The notes beneath the pieces were generated by a model. The model was not told the origin of the DNA. It did not search any database and worked only from the letters and a program-made list of their open reading frames with translations. From positions 1-64,000 of the forward strand of contig CAUQMS010000001.1 in assembly GCA_963519305.1 (NCBI GenBank): a stretch of 64,000 nucleotides of DNA, in the 5' to 3' direction. Below, piece after piece: positions 7,598 to 15,459 of this stretch. The translations under genes and the position numbers were made by a program. This DNA comes from Ewingella sp963519305 (lineage in GTDB: Bacteria > Pseudomonadota > Gammaproteobacteria > Enterobacterales > Enterobacteriaceae). Within the stretch, counting starts at the first letter, position 1. Every line of letters begins with the position of its first letter.

Positions 7598-7807
7598 GTG
7601 CGGGATTTGTTTTTTGAGGCCATTGCATTACAACGAATTGAACTGGTGACCCGGCTTGTGTCACTGGGGAAGTGTGAGGCCGGAGATAGGGAATTAGTCG
7701 TTGATTGGGTGGCGGAGTTGTCAGCCGACTTGGTGCGAAAGTTGGATGAGTTTGAAAAACAAAACCCCCAAAAAGGGGGTAAAGGATCAGGCGGTTTGTT
7801 GCAGTAG
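7598..7807 (+). CDS. Small SOS-controlled prophage protein, candidate antirepressor
   Basis: A GTG start with an excellent GGGAGGGAGGA site opens a 69-residue, mostly helical protein (ALQRIELVTRLVSL, LVVDWVAELSADLVRKLDEFEKQ) with a Lys/Gly-rich tail. I do not recognise a family. It stands alone behind a LexA box between gene A and the late genes, the region where P2-type phages carry accessory genes such as tin and old. The arrangement suggests an SOS-induced function, possibly relief of CI repression, but there is no sequence similarity I can cite. Its 3' end overlaps the convergent ogr-like gene by 21 bases. Confidence 0.65.
   Translation: MRDLFFEAIALQRIELVTRLVSLGKCEAGDRELVVDWVAELSADLVRKLDEFEKQNPQKGGKGSGGLLQ
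7761..7779 (-). terminator. Intrinsic terminator for the P-Q-ogr transcript
   Basis: The DNA reads CCCCC-AAAAA-GGGGG at 7765-7779. On the minus strand this is a perfect G/C stem followed by TTTT, just past the stop of the leftward ogr-like gene. It lies within codons of the rightward SOS gene, so the hairpin serves one strand while being protein-coding on the other. Confidence 0.65.
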
Positions 7808-8104
7808 GGAAAGAAGAAGTTGTTTATCGTCACCTTTCAGAGAATCAACCAATCCTTTAAATAAGCTGCCTTGAGATTTTGCGCTAGGACTAATAGTGTG
7901 TGAGAAGGTCATATTTACAACAAAGGTATGACCGCACTCATAATTTGAACAGGCGCAATAAATATCCGAGATATCACGGTGTTTACGCGCCGTTTTTTTT
8001 ATTACTGCGTTAGCCCCGCATTCACGGCACACTACTTTCATTACGCGCATGTTGATGGCTCCAGGGGAATAATAACCCGGATAGTTTAGCTTTTTTCGGC
8101 TCAT
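7787..8104 (-). CDS. ogr: Ogr/Delta-like zinc-finger late transcription activator
   Basis: Ogr-family proteins bind RNA polymerase alpha and activate P2-type late promoters. The zinc ligands are visible: CRECGAN...C(A)CSNYECGHTF, four cysteines in the family spacing, followed by VVNMTFSHTISPSA, matching the Ogr pattern. The ORF is 105 residues; the ATG at 8104 overlaps the portal stop (ATGA), and an internal ATG at 8050 (MRVMKVVC) would give the family's usual N-terminus. In P2 ogr sits at the far tail end beside att; here it is downstream of the portal gene. Confidence 0.8.
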   Translation of the reverse strand: MSRKKLNYPGYYSPGAINMRVMKVVCRECGANAVIKKTARKHRDISDIYCACSNYECGHTFVVNMTFSHTISPSAKSQGSLFKGLVDSLKGDDKQLLLSLLQQTA

Positions 8105-9141
8105 TTTTCATCACCGCTTTCATCTTCAAACGCAAAATTCAAATATAAATGTTGTGGGATATCCGGTGCGTTATTAACCGCATTCATGATCATCCTTTGC
8201 AGGGGAATAACTTCATCCTTTCGGTAAGTGGTGCGGGACTTTTCAGGGTCTGGCAGACCGCCTGTGTTTACCGGGATGATGCCCGCCAGGCCAGCCGGGA
8301 AGCGGTGCGCGTTTAGTACGTCCTGGGCGCTGATGTTTTTCACGTTATTAAATTCATCATTCGCGCCAATATCGCCCACCGGAATAAACTGGATCGCTTT
8401 TTCGGCACCGCCTGGAATATTCACAAAGATGGTGGAGAAATTACCAATGCCCTTGGCGCTTTCCAGCCTGTCGGCGATCTCGTCTTCTACTTCATCCGTC
8501 ATGTTTGGGTCATTGGTGTAAATAATGCCGCCCGTGTGCGCCCCGTTGTGATAATAACGGCGGCGGAAAATCGTCGCCTCGCTGTTTAATAATGCGGAGT
8601 GGATGCCGCTGATATAATCCGGCAGCCCATAAACTTGCTGCTGCGGGTCATACTGCTTCAAAAAAATAACATCTTCCGGTTCATAAACCAGTGGTTCACC
8701 GTCCTGCAGAACCACAAATTCCCCCGTTTTACGCAGTCGCAAATACAGCGAGGGCAGCGGGGCCAGGCCAATCACGTTACCAAACCAATCGCGCAGCTTG
8801 AGGATGGCCAGGTCACCGAAAGACAGATAATCAAACACGCCGCCGCGCAGCTGCTCATGCGTTAGCCCACCGCCTTGGTAATCTGCGGCCACCATATTGT
8901 GGCGGGCGTAAATCACACCACCGTGCTGGCTGTTTAGATTGCTGAGTTGCGCCAGGGCCAGGCGATCCATGGGTAGCGTGAAATGGTCGAATTCATTGTC
9001 GTACCAGATATCCCGGTAATTCGTGCCGGTAGTTAAAATCGGTTCCGGCTTACCCAGGGTGATGATGCTCATTTTCTTGCTGCTGGCGGCATTTTTCGGC
9101 TTCTGATCTTTTGGCTGGCGTGATGGTTTGCGCTTGCTCAT
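8101..9141 (-). CDS. Q: Portal protein gpQ
   Basis: This is the P2-type portal, the dodecameric ring through which DNA enters the head. The 346-residue length and segments such as DLAILKLRDWFGNVIGLAPLPSLYLRLR and EDVIFLKQYDPQQQVYGLPDYISGIHSALLN are typical of the PBSX/P2 portal family. The ATG at 9141 overlaps the terminase stop (ATGA) behind GGGAAG; a start at 9165 is also open but would overlap the terminase gene more. It is co-transcribed leftward with P and the ogr-like gene. Confidence 0.92.
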   Translation of the reverse strand: MSKRKPSRQPKDQKPKNAASSKKMSIITLGKPEPILTTGTNYRDIWYDNEFDHFTLPMDRLALAQLSNLNSQHGGVIYARHNMVAADYQGGGLTHEQLRGGVFDYLSFGDLAILKLRDWFGNVIGLAPLPSLYLRLRKTGEFVVLQDGEPLVYEPEDVIFLKQYDPQQQVYGLPDYISGIHSALLNSEATIFRRRYYHNGAHTGGIIYTNDPNMTDEVEDEIADRLESAKGIGNFSTIFVNIPGGAEKAIQFIPVGDIGANDEFNNVKNISAQDVLNAHRFPAGLAGIIPVNTGGLPDPEKSRTTYRKDEVIPLQRMIMNAVNNAPDIPQHLYLNFAFEDESGDEK

Positions 9142-10916
9142 GCGGCTTTCTTCCCTAATTTCCATTTAGATTTACGTTTGTGCTCAAAGTTAATCGGCTC
9201 ATTAATAACGGCGTGCGCAATAGCCCAAAAGGCATCCGCGTGGCCGGTTTCCACGGTGCGATCTGCTTTGAATGTCATGGCGTTGCCGCTGGCCGTGCTG
9301 GTGTGGCGGATGGCCAGAAATGACGCGGGGATCTCTTTGTTATCTTTGTTCCATTGCAGGCGTTTGGCTCCGATAACATCAATCATCTTGAGGACCAGGC
9401 GTGTTTTAGTTTCCATGCCGTAGTGAATAGCTACCGCCTCACGCAGTGCAAAATGCTCAATCAGTTCAAACACGCCGCGCCCGATGCCAGTCACGTCAAC
9501 GCCGATGTACGTCATGTGATATTGACCGAATAGCTTTTTAATCTGCGCCGCCTGGTAGTTAAAATTCATCCCTTTCCAGTGCAGAATGCGCAGCACGCGG
9601 AATACTTCTACGGCGTGGATCGGCGGGGCGACAATCACAAAAGTGGACGTGTCACCCGAGCGGGCCGGGTCGAAGCCGCCCCAGACTTCCCGGCTACCGA
9701 ACGGCCGTTCTAACGCCTCGTCATGGTCGTCCCAATCGTCAACGTCAACGCCGCACCGCTCCAGGTCGCTGAACTTGAAAACGCTGTCTTTGCTGTCCAC
9801 GAACACACACATGTAAAGCATGTTGAACGTGTCGCGGTTGTAACGGTTTCGCAGCTTGTCGATGCTGGCCAGGTTGAAGCCACCACGGATCGCATCTTCC
9901 AGGGTAATGACGTAGCGCCATTGGCCATCTGGGCAGAGGCGACCACCGTCCTGCATTTCCTTGAAGTCAGGGAACTGAACGGCCGTCCTGTTTTTATCTC
10001 CGCGCCGCCACTCTTCACCCGTCCAAAATGGGTAAGCCTGGTGTGTTTTGGCGCTGGGTGTGGAAAAGTAGGTGGTGCGCCAATGGTCGTGCGTGGCCAT
10101 GGCGCTGGCCACTTCGTTGAGCCTGGCAAAGTTCGGCACCCAAAAATATTCGTCGCAGTACAAATGCCCGCTGTAGGACTGCGCCGTGTTTTTGTTGGTA
10201 GACAGAAAACGCAGTTCTGCGCCATTACTTAAGCGGATCGGATTGCCGGTCAATGTCACACCGAAATACTGCTCTGCAATATTCACGATGTACGAACGGA
10301 AGACCTCCGCCTGAGCCTTGGAAGCGGAGAGAAAGATTTGTGGGTCGCCGGTTAGCGCGGCATTCTCAAAGGCTTCAACCGCAAAATACCAGGTGGCTCC
10401 AATCTGGCGGCTTTTGAGAATGTTGCGGATCTGCTTCGTCAGATTTAGGCGTAGGTGTTTCTGATAGCCGAATAAATGTTCTTCTGCGAAAGCATCAAAA
10501 TCATCCTTGGTCAGGCTGGAGATATCATTTTTCTTATACTTGCGTTTCTTCACCGGCTCTGCGCCGTTATCCTGCTCCTGATGTTCTCCTTTACTGTCTG
10601 ATTTTGCGGCGGCCAATTTCTCTTTATGCTTATTGGATTGCGCCCGCAGTTTTACGGCGTGAGAAATAAGGATGTCCATTTCCTTTATTTCTAATTCAGT
10701 TTTTCCATCGCGTCCGGCCAGCAATTGATAGCGGCGCTCAATAGCCTCCTCGGTGGATTCATGGCTAAGTAAATCTGCCCAATTCCATTTTGTTGCCCAA
10801 TAGTAAATAATTCGCGCATTGGGCAGATTCAAGTCTCTGGCGATCTCTTTTGGTGTCGCACGCTTCAAATAAAGCGAACGCGCCACCCCGATTAATTCTT
10901 CTGCATAATATGCCAT
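9138..10916 (-). CDS. P: Terminase large (ATPase) subunit gpP
   Basis: The 592-residue protein is the packaging ATPase of P2-type phages. A small N-terminal helix-turn-helix region (residues 1-50) precedes the ATPase; SRQIGAT at 169-175 is the Walker-A-like loop and LYCDEYFWV the Walker B region. The C-terminal nuclease-like fold starts at WGGFDPARSGDTSTFVI. With gpM it cuts cos and drives DNA into the portal. It is divergent from the scaffold gene O, with shared promoters between. Confidence 0.93.
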   Translation of the reverse strand: MAYYAEELIGVARSLYLKRATPKEIARDLNLPNARIIYYWATKWNWADLLSHESTEEAIERRYQLLAGRDGKTELEIKEMDILISHAVKLRAQSNKHKEKLAAAKSDSKGEHQEQDNGAEPVKKRKYKKNDISSLTKDDFDAFAEEHLFGYQKHLRLNLTKQIRNILKSRQIGATWYFAVEAFENAALTGDPQIFLSASKAQAEVFRSYIVNIAEQYFGVTLTGNPIRLSNGAELRFLSTNKNTAQSYSGHLYCDEYFWVPNFARLNEVASAMATHDHWRTTYFSTPSAKTHQAYPFWTGEEWRRGDKNRTAVQFPDFKEMQDGGRLCPDGQWRYVITLEDAIRGGFNLASIDKLRNRYNRDTFNMLYMCVFVDSKDSVFKFSDLERCGVDVDDWDDHDEALERPFGSREVWGGFDPARSGDTSTFVIVAPPIHAVEVFRVLRILHWKGMNFNYQAAQIKKLFGQYHMTYIGVDVTGIGRGVFELIEHFALREAVAIHYGMETKTRLVLKMIDVIGAKRLQWNKDNKEIPASFLAIRHTSTASGNAMTFKADRTVETGHADAFWAIAHAVINEPINFEHKRKSKWKLGKKAA

Positions 10917-11106
10917 TTATTAATCCCTTAATTTTTATGGCTTAGGATAACGTCCATAACCGTAATTATGCGATGCCTAAATCTTTATTTCTTAACTTAA
11001 TATCGGGTCTGATTCGGCTAATGGCTATATCCGATATTCACAGGGTGCGAGGGCGATAATAATTGGCGATACTGCAATCCACGGAAGAAAGGAGATAAAT
11101 TCCGAT
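10917..11106. promoter_or_regulatory. Divergent late-gene promoter region between P and O
   Basis: This 190-bp AT-rich gap separates the leftward P-Q-ogr genes from the rightward O-N-M-L genes. In P2 both directions are served by Ogr-activated promoters in the corresponding gap. The clearest element is an inverted repeat, AATATCGG (10999-11006) with CCGATATT (11031-11038), 24 bp apart, a candidate activator site. Ribosome binding site AGGAGA for O is at about 11091. No canonical strong sigma-70 promoter stands out. Confidence 0.45.
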
Positions 11107-11934
11107 ATGTCAGGCTCTCAATTAATGACGAATTGGATCTGTATCGCTACCGAAGGGGAAACAGTTGATAAACGTTTTTTAACACGGGAAATGTTAATTG
11201 ACGCAGCGGAAACCTATAACCCGGACTTATACACCGCATTGCTTTGGCCGGAACATGAACGTTGGGCGGGTAACGCGGGTGAAGTCTTGGAAGTGGAAGC
11301 CGGTGAGGATGATGCGGGACTGGTAAAACTCTATGCCCGTTTATGTCCATCAACTGATTTAATTTATGCTAATCGAAATGGAAAGCTTTTGTTTTCGTCA
11401 GTGGAATTAACCCCTGATGGTAACTTTCGCGGCACAGGGCGGCATTATCTGGAGGGATTGGGCGTTACAGATGAACCCGCAAGCGTTGGCACTACACGAA
11501 TGCGATTTAATAAGCGGAAAGATAATTACTTCATCGGTAATAGTTCGCCGCTGGTGATTAACGAAATAAAGGAACTGGACATGGCAGGGAAAGTAAAAAA
11601 CAAATCAACGTGGCGCAGTCTTTTCAGTATTGAAGACGAACAACCTGTAGTGGAAGAAGTGCCGCAGGGCGATGATAAATTGCAAGCGTTAGCCGAAGCG
11701 CTGGCGTCATTGGAATCACGCGTTGCTGCGCTGGAAACCAAAACGGATGAAACGGACTCAACCGTTGTTGATATTCAAAGTGATGTGGAAACCGTAAAAG
11801 GCGTGGTGGATACCGAAGAGTTTGCCCGTCTGCGTGACAACCTCCCGGCTATCGTTAAGAACTTTAGCAAGCAGGTGACACCGCTGCCAAAAAGTAACCC
11901 AAAAGGCACGAAGACGGAATTTAAATTCTTATAA
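11107..11934 (+). CDS. O: Capsid scaffolding protein/protease gpO
   Basis: The P2 gpO counterpart is an internal scaffold with an N-terminal serine protease domain that matures the capsid. The opening WICIATEGETVDKRFLTREMLIDAAETYNP, then LLWPEHERW and LLFSSVELTPDGNF, follow the family. The C-terminal third (ALAEALASLESRVAALETKTDE) is a coiled coil, the scaffold part. Length is 275 residues. It begins the rightward head operon. Confidence 0.9.
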   Translation: MSGSQLMTNWICIATEGETVDKRFLTREMLIDAAETYNPDLYTALLWPEHERWAGNAGEVLEVEAGEDDAGLVKLYARLCPSTDLIYANRNGKLLFSSVELTPDGNFRGTGRHYLEGLGVTDEPASVGTTRMRFNKRKDNYFIGNSSPLVINEIKELDMAGKVKNKSTWRSLFSIEDEQPVVEEVPQGDDKLQALAEALASLESRVAALETKTDETDSTVVDIQSDVETVKGVVDTEEFARLRDNLPAIVKNFSKQVTPLPKSNPKGTKTEFKFL

Positions 11935-11988
11935 GAATTTGACCAGGGAAATTATTAACCGCCGATGGCGATTAAGGACAATTAAGCA

Positions 11989-13023
11989 ATGATTTTAAAT
12001 GCAAAGGCGCGTGGCTTTTTAAAGCAATTCGCGGCGGGCCTGGCTGCGGCCAACGGTCTGGACGTGGGAGAAGTCTCTAATTACTTCTCATTGTCTGACC
12101 CGAAAGAAACCCAGCTGCGTGATGCACTGCTGGAAAGCTCTGAATTCCTGAACTGGATCACCGTCGCGGACGTTGATCAGCTGTCTGGCCAGGTGGTCAG
12201 CGTGGGTGCTTCTGGTTTGCATACCGGCCGTATTGCCGATGGTCGTTTCCGTCGCCAAGTTGGCGTTTCAGGTAACGATTACAAGCTGGTAGAAACGGAC
12301 TCCTGTGCCGCACTGCGTTGGGATCTGCTGTCTATCTGGGCGAACGCCGGTTCAGAAGATGAGTTCTTCCAGCGCGTCACCGCTTTCACCACTCAGGCTT
12401 TTGCGTTGGATATGCTGCGTATCGGCTTTAACGGTAAATCCGTGGCGAAATCTACCGACTACGAAAAGAACCCGAACGGCGAAGATGTGAATATTGGCTG
12501 GCATGAAATCGTGCGTCTGTACGAAGACGGCAAGCAAATCATGACTGACCCGGTCACGCTGGATCAGAACGGTGATTACAAGTCATTGGACGCCATGGCG
12601 TCAGACCTGATTAACGCCAAAATTCCGCAGGAATACCGCAATGACCCGCGCATGGTCGTGCTAGTTGGGGCTGACCTGGTGGCCGCCGAGCAATACCGTC
12701 TTTACCAGGCGGCTGACCGTCCAACGGAAAAAATCGCCGCGCAAATGCTGGAAAGCACCATTGCTGGCCGCCGCGCCATTATCCCGCCGTTTATGCCGGG
12801 TAAACGCATGGTTGTTACCACGCTGAATAATTTGCACATCTACACCCAGCGTAATACTCGTCAGCGCAAAGCTGAGTTTGTCGAAGACCGTAAGCAGTAC
12901 GAAAACAAGTACCTGCGCAATGAAGGTTACGCGGTTGAGTACCTGGAATTGTACGCGGCGATTGATGAAAGCGCGGTGACCATTGGCACCGTGGCCGAAC
13001 CTGCCGAAAAAGTAGGGGAATAA
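11989..13023 (+). CDS. N: Major capsid protein gpN
   Basis: This 344-residue protein is the P2-type HK97-fold major capsid protein. It begins MILNAKARGFLKQFAAGLA and contains the family segments KETQLRDALLESSEFLNWITV and IPQEYRNDPRMVVLVGADLVAAEQYRLY. It is normally trimmed by gpO after assembly. The gene lies 54 bases after O and three before M. Confidence 0.94.
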   Translation: MILNAKARGFLKQFAAGLAAANGLDVGEVSNYFSLSDPKETQLRDALLESSEFLNWITVADVDQLSGQVVSVGASGLHTGRIADGRFRRQVGVSGNDYKLVETDSCAALRWDLLSIWANAGSEDEFFQRVTAFTTQAFALDMLRIGFNGKSVAKSTDYEKNPNGEDVNIGWHEIVRLYEDGKQIMTDPVTLDQNGDYKSLDAMASDLINAKIPQEYRNDPRMVVLVGADLVAAEQYRLYQAADRPTEKIAAQMLESTIAGRRAIIPPFMPGKRMVVTTLNNLHIYTQRNTRQRKAEFVEDRKQYENKYLRNEGYAVEYLELYAAIDESAVTIGTVAEPAEKVGE

Positions 13024-13025
13024 GC

Positions 13026-13718
13026 ATGATGTCACCCGCGCAACGCCATTCGGCCAGGTGTGCCGCACAGGCCAAATTGAAACAGCGCCAGGCGTTGGAC
13101 AGTTCGGACAGTATGCACGTGATGGCCGCCGCGCTGGAAAAGGACGTGGAGGCGTTGCACGGGCTGACACTGGCGCAAAAGGTCGCCATCAAGCGTGATA
13201 CCTATTTGCCGCGCTGGATGCCAACGGTTGAAAAGTATCTGGCAGAGGGCGTCATTCAGCGTAATCCCGTCCTGGCCTGGTGTGTGATTTGGTTGTTTGA
13301 CGTGGGTGACTTGGATGCTGCCCTGGATTTAGCGGATATCGCTATTGAGCAGGGGCAAGACACTCCGGCCGCGCTGAGAAGCAACTTTGTCACCTTTACG
13401 GCTGACACCGTGCTGGCCTGGGCGGAAAACATGGCCAGGGAGGGCCAGCCGATTGAACCGTACTTCTCTCGCACGTTTACCAACGTGACGGAAAAATGGG
13501 AGCTGTACGAAGTGATCCGCGCCAAGTGGTTCAAGTTCGCCGGTATGCGCCAGCTGTTTGACCCGCAAGGCGTGCCGCGCGCCACCGTCACGGATGATGT
13601 GGCGTTGTTACAACAGGTTGATGGTTTGTTGGTTCAGGCGCACAAGCTGCATAGCGGCTGCGGCGTTGGCACCATGCGAAATCAAATTGCTGCCCGAATT
13701 CGGGCGTTGCAAAAGTAA
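13026..13718 (+). CDS. M: Terminase small/endonuclease subunit gpM
   Basis: The 230-residue protein matches P2 gpM, which recognises and cuts cos with gpP. Typical features are the opening MMSPAQRHSARCAAQ, the helical EKDVEALHGLTLAQKVAIKRDTYLPRWMP and NPVLAWCVIWLFDVGDLDAALDLADIAIEQGQ. Position after N is as in P2. Confidence 0.92.
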   Translation: MMSPAQRHSARCAAQAKLKQRQALDSSDSMHVMAAALEKDVEALHGLTLAQKVAIKRDTYLPRWMPTVEKYLAEGVIQRNPVLAWCVIWLFDVGDLDAALDLADIAIEQGQDTPAALRSNFVTFTADTVLAWAENMAREGQPIEPYFSRTFTNVTEKWELYEVIRAKWFKFAGMRQLFDPQGVPRATVTDDVALLQQVDGLLVQAHKLHSGCGVGTMRNQIAARIRALQK

Positions 13719-13815
13719 AGACTACCGCAAGCCGGGGCGGGCGCGAGGGAGGTAATACCCTTGGGTTATGTACCGTGGATCTCGGTCAGCCCGCTTCTCT
13801 TTTCGGGGGAATTTT

Positions 13816-14268
13816 ATGTTTAGCGGAACACCGATTGAGTACGACGATGAGCCGTTAAAAAACGAGGATTTTTGGCCGGATTTGAACCTGCAAGAGTTTC
13901 AGGAGCAACGGAGTATTCCGGCCGATATCGATAGCGGAACGGTGGCCACGGCGCTGCTGACCGCAGCCGGTGAAGTGAATGATTTACTGGTATCAGTCAG
14001 GGATGAATACCAGGCCAAGGGAATTGGCCAGGCGAGTGAAGCGCCAGGCATCAGCATGATGGACGGGAATCTGTTATGCGCCCGTTATAAGCGTGCGGTG
14101 TATGCCCGCGCTAAGGCGGATTTGATGGGGGAGTTTGCCAGCATTGGACGCCGGGAGACGCACCCAGGGCAGGAAAGCGAGGAAACCCGCAACAGCCTGC
14201 TGGCAGAGGGTTCGATTGCTATCCGGGCCATTAAAGGAAAGCGCCGTGTGGGAGTGCGAAAAATATGA
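13816..14268 (+). CDS. L: Head completion protein gpL
   Basis: The 150-residue product resembles P2 gpL, which stabilises the DNA-filled head. It begins MFSGTPIEYDDEPLKNEDFWPDLNL and contains the family's YKRAVYARAKADL block. I chose the ATG at 13816 because CGGGGGAA precedes it; an in-frame ATG at 13768 adds 16 unlikely residues. The stop overlaps the R start by four bases (ATGA). Confidence 0.9.
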   Translation: MFSGTPIEYDDEPLKNEDFWPDLNLQEFQEQRSIPADIDSGTVATALLTAAGEVNDLLVSVRDEYQAKGIGQASEAPGISMMDGNLLCARYKRAVYARAKADLMGEFASIGRRETHPGQESEETRNSLLAEGSIAIRAIKGKRRVGVRKI

Positions 14269-14774
14269 GCCAGTTGGATGAGCTGACCGCTTTCATCACT
14301 GAGTACATGCCAAAACGTACCTTTCAGGGCGCAGGGTTTGCCAGTTTCATGGATGAAATGAAATTCATCCCAGCACAGCGGGATTTAGGGCTGGATCAGT
14401 ATCGTCTGGCGGTTATCCGTTATGACGCGGCGCTAACCTGGGACAGGTTCCCCTATCGGTTGTATGACCCGCGCAACCTGGCCGCGTTGCTGCTGGTCTG
14501 GCTGGGTCAGGTTGATCGGTCACTGTTTGAAGAAATGGGCATTGATGATGAATTGCCGGATTTCGACATTGATGTGATCGATGAAGAAACGGCGGTGCTG
14601 GCCATTTCGGTGCCGATGGTTGAAGCGCTGAACATGGTCAAGGATGAAAAGGGAAATATCCCCATGGATGGGGCCATGTGGCGGCTGGCAGATCCCGAAA
14701 TCTGGCTTGCCAGCGAGGCGCACGTTTACGGTGTGGATAGTCAAGGCGCACCGATTGGCGGCGAGGCACCGTGA
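14265..14774 (+). CDS. R: Tail completion protein gpR
   Basis: The protein (169 residues) corresponds to P2 gpR, a tail completion factor. Recognisable are RLAVIRYDAALTWDRFPYRLYDPRNLAALLLVWL and the acidic DELPDFDIDVIDEETAVLAISV. In P2 lysis genes lie between L and R; here R follows L directly, as in HP1-like phages that place lysis genes later in the tail region. It overlaps both neighbours by four bases. Confidence 0.88.
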   Translation: MSQLDELTAFITEYMPKRTFQGAGFASFMDEMKFIPAQRDLGLDQYRLAVIRYDAALTWDRFPYRLYDPRNLAALLLVWLGQVDRSLFEEMGIDDELPDFDIDVIDEETAVLAISVPMVEALNMVKDEKGNIPMDGAMWRLADPEIWLASEAHVYGVDSQGAPIGGEAP

Positions 14775-15448
14775 TCCGGGGTGAATTGGATGCCGCCCAG
14801 TTGAAAGCGTTGCGTAAGCAGCTGAACAGCCTAGCGCTACCGCAGAAAAAGCGTCAGCGGTTGTTATGGCGCTTAGCCAAGTACGGATTAATGCCAGCGG
14901 CCAAACGTAACGTGCGCAACCAGGCCGGGCCAGACGGGCAGAAATGGCAGGGACGCCAGACCAAGCGCAAAGGGAAGATGCTGCGCAATATGCCCAAACT
15001 GCTACACATCCGCGAAATGCCCGAAATCGACGGTGTGCGGGTGTACTTAAGCGGCGGCGGCTATCGCAACGGTAAGAAATCCATTGCGGCTGGCACGGTG
15101 GGTTATGCCCAGCAAAACGGCATGAGCGTGACGGTGAACCGCCGTCAGGTTGAGAAAAAAAGCCGGGTGGCGAGTTTGCCGGCCACCACGCGCCAGGCTA
15201 AACGGCTGCGGGCGCTGGGGTACAAGGTCAAAAAGGGCAAGCGGTGGCGCAAGCCAGCGTTTAGAGAAATTCAGGAAAGCATGACGATGGCCAAAGCGGG
15301 CCTGCTAATCAGGACGCTGTCCGGCAAGGCGGTGAAAACGTCCTGGTCGGTGGATGTGCCAGCGCGTCCCTTCCTGGGTATCTCGCAAGAGGATTTCAAC
15401 AAAGCGTTAGCGCGTCAATTGCAGGGCATTGGCTACGGCGCAGGATAA
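14771..15448 (+). CDS. S: Tail completion/virion morphogenesis protein gpS
   Basis: A GTG start overlaps the R stop. The 225-residue basic protein matches the P2 gpS (phage virion morphogenesis) family: LLWRLAKYGLMPAAKRNVRNQAGPDGQKW, then a GTVGYAQQNG block, and the C-terminal VPARPFLGISQEDFNKALARQL typical of the family. It probably acts at the tail terminus where the tail joins the head. Confidence 0.88.
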   Translation: MIRGELDAAQLKALRKQLNSLALPQKKRQRLLWRLAKYGLMPAAKRNVRNQAGPDGQKWQGRQTKRKGKMLRNMPKLLHIREMPEIDGVRVYLSGGGYRNGKKSIAAGTVGYAQQNGMSVTVNRRQVEKKSRVASLPATTRQAKRLRALGYKVKKGKRWRKPAFREIQESMTMAKAGLLIRTLSGKAVKTSWSVDVPARPFLGISQEDFNKALARQLQGIGYGAG

Positions 15449-15459
15449 GAGGGAACGGC

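Noticed and set aside
9710..10232. Long ORFs in other frames within the terminase gene
   Set aside because: They are shadows of the well-supported terminase reading frame, without start signals or recognisable domains.
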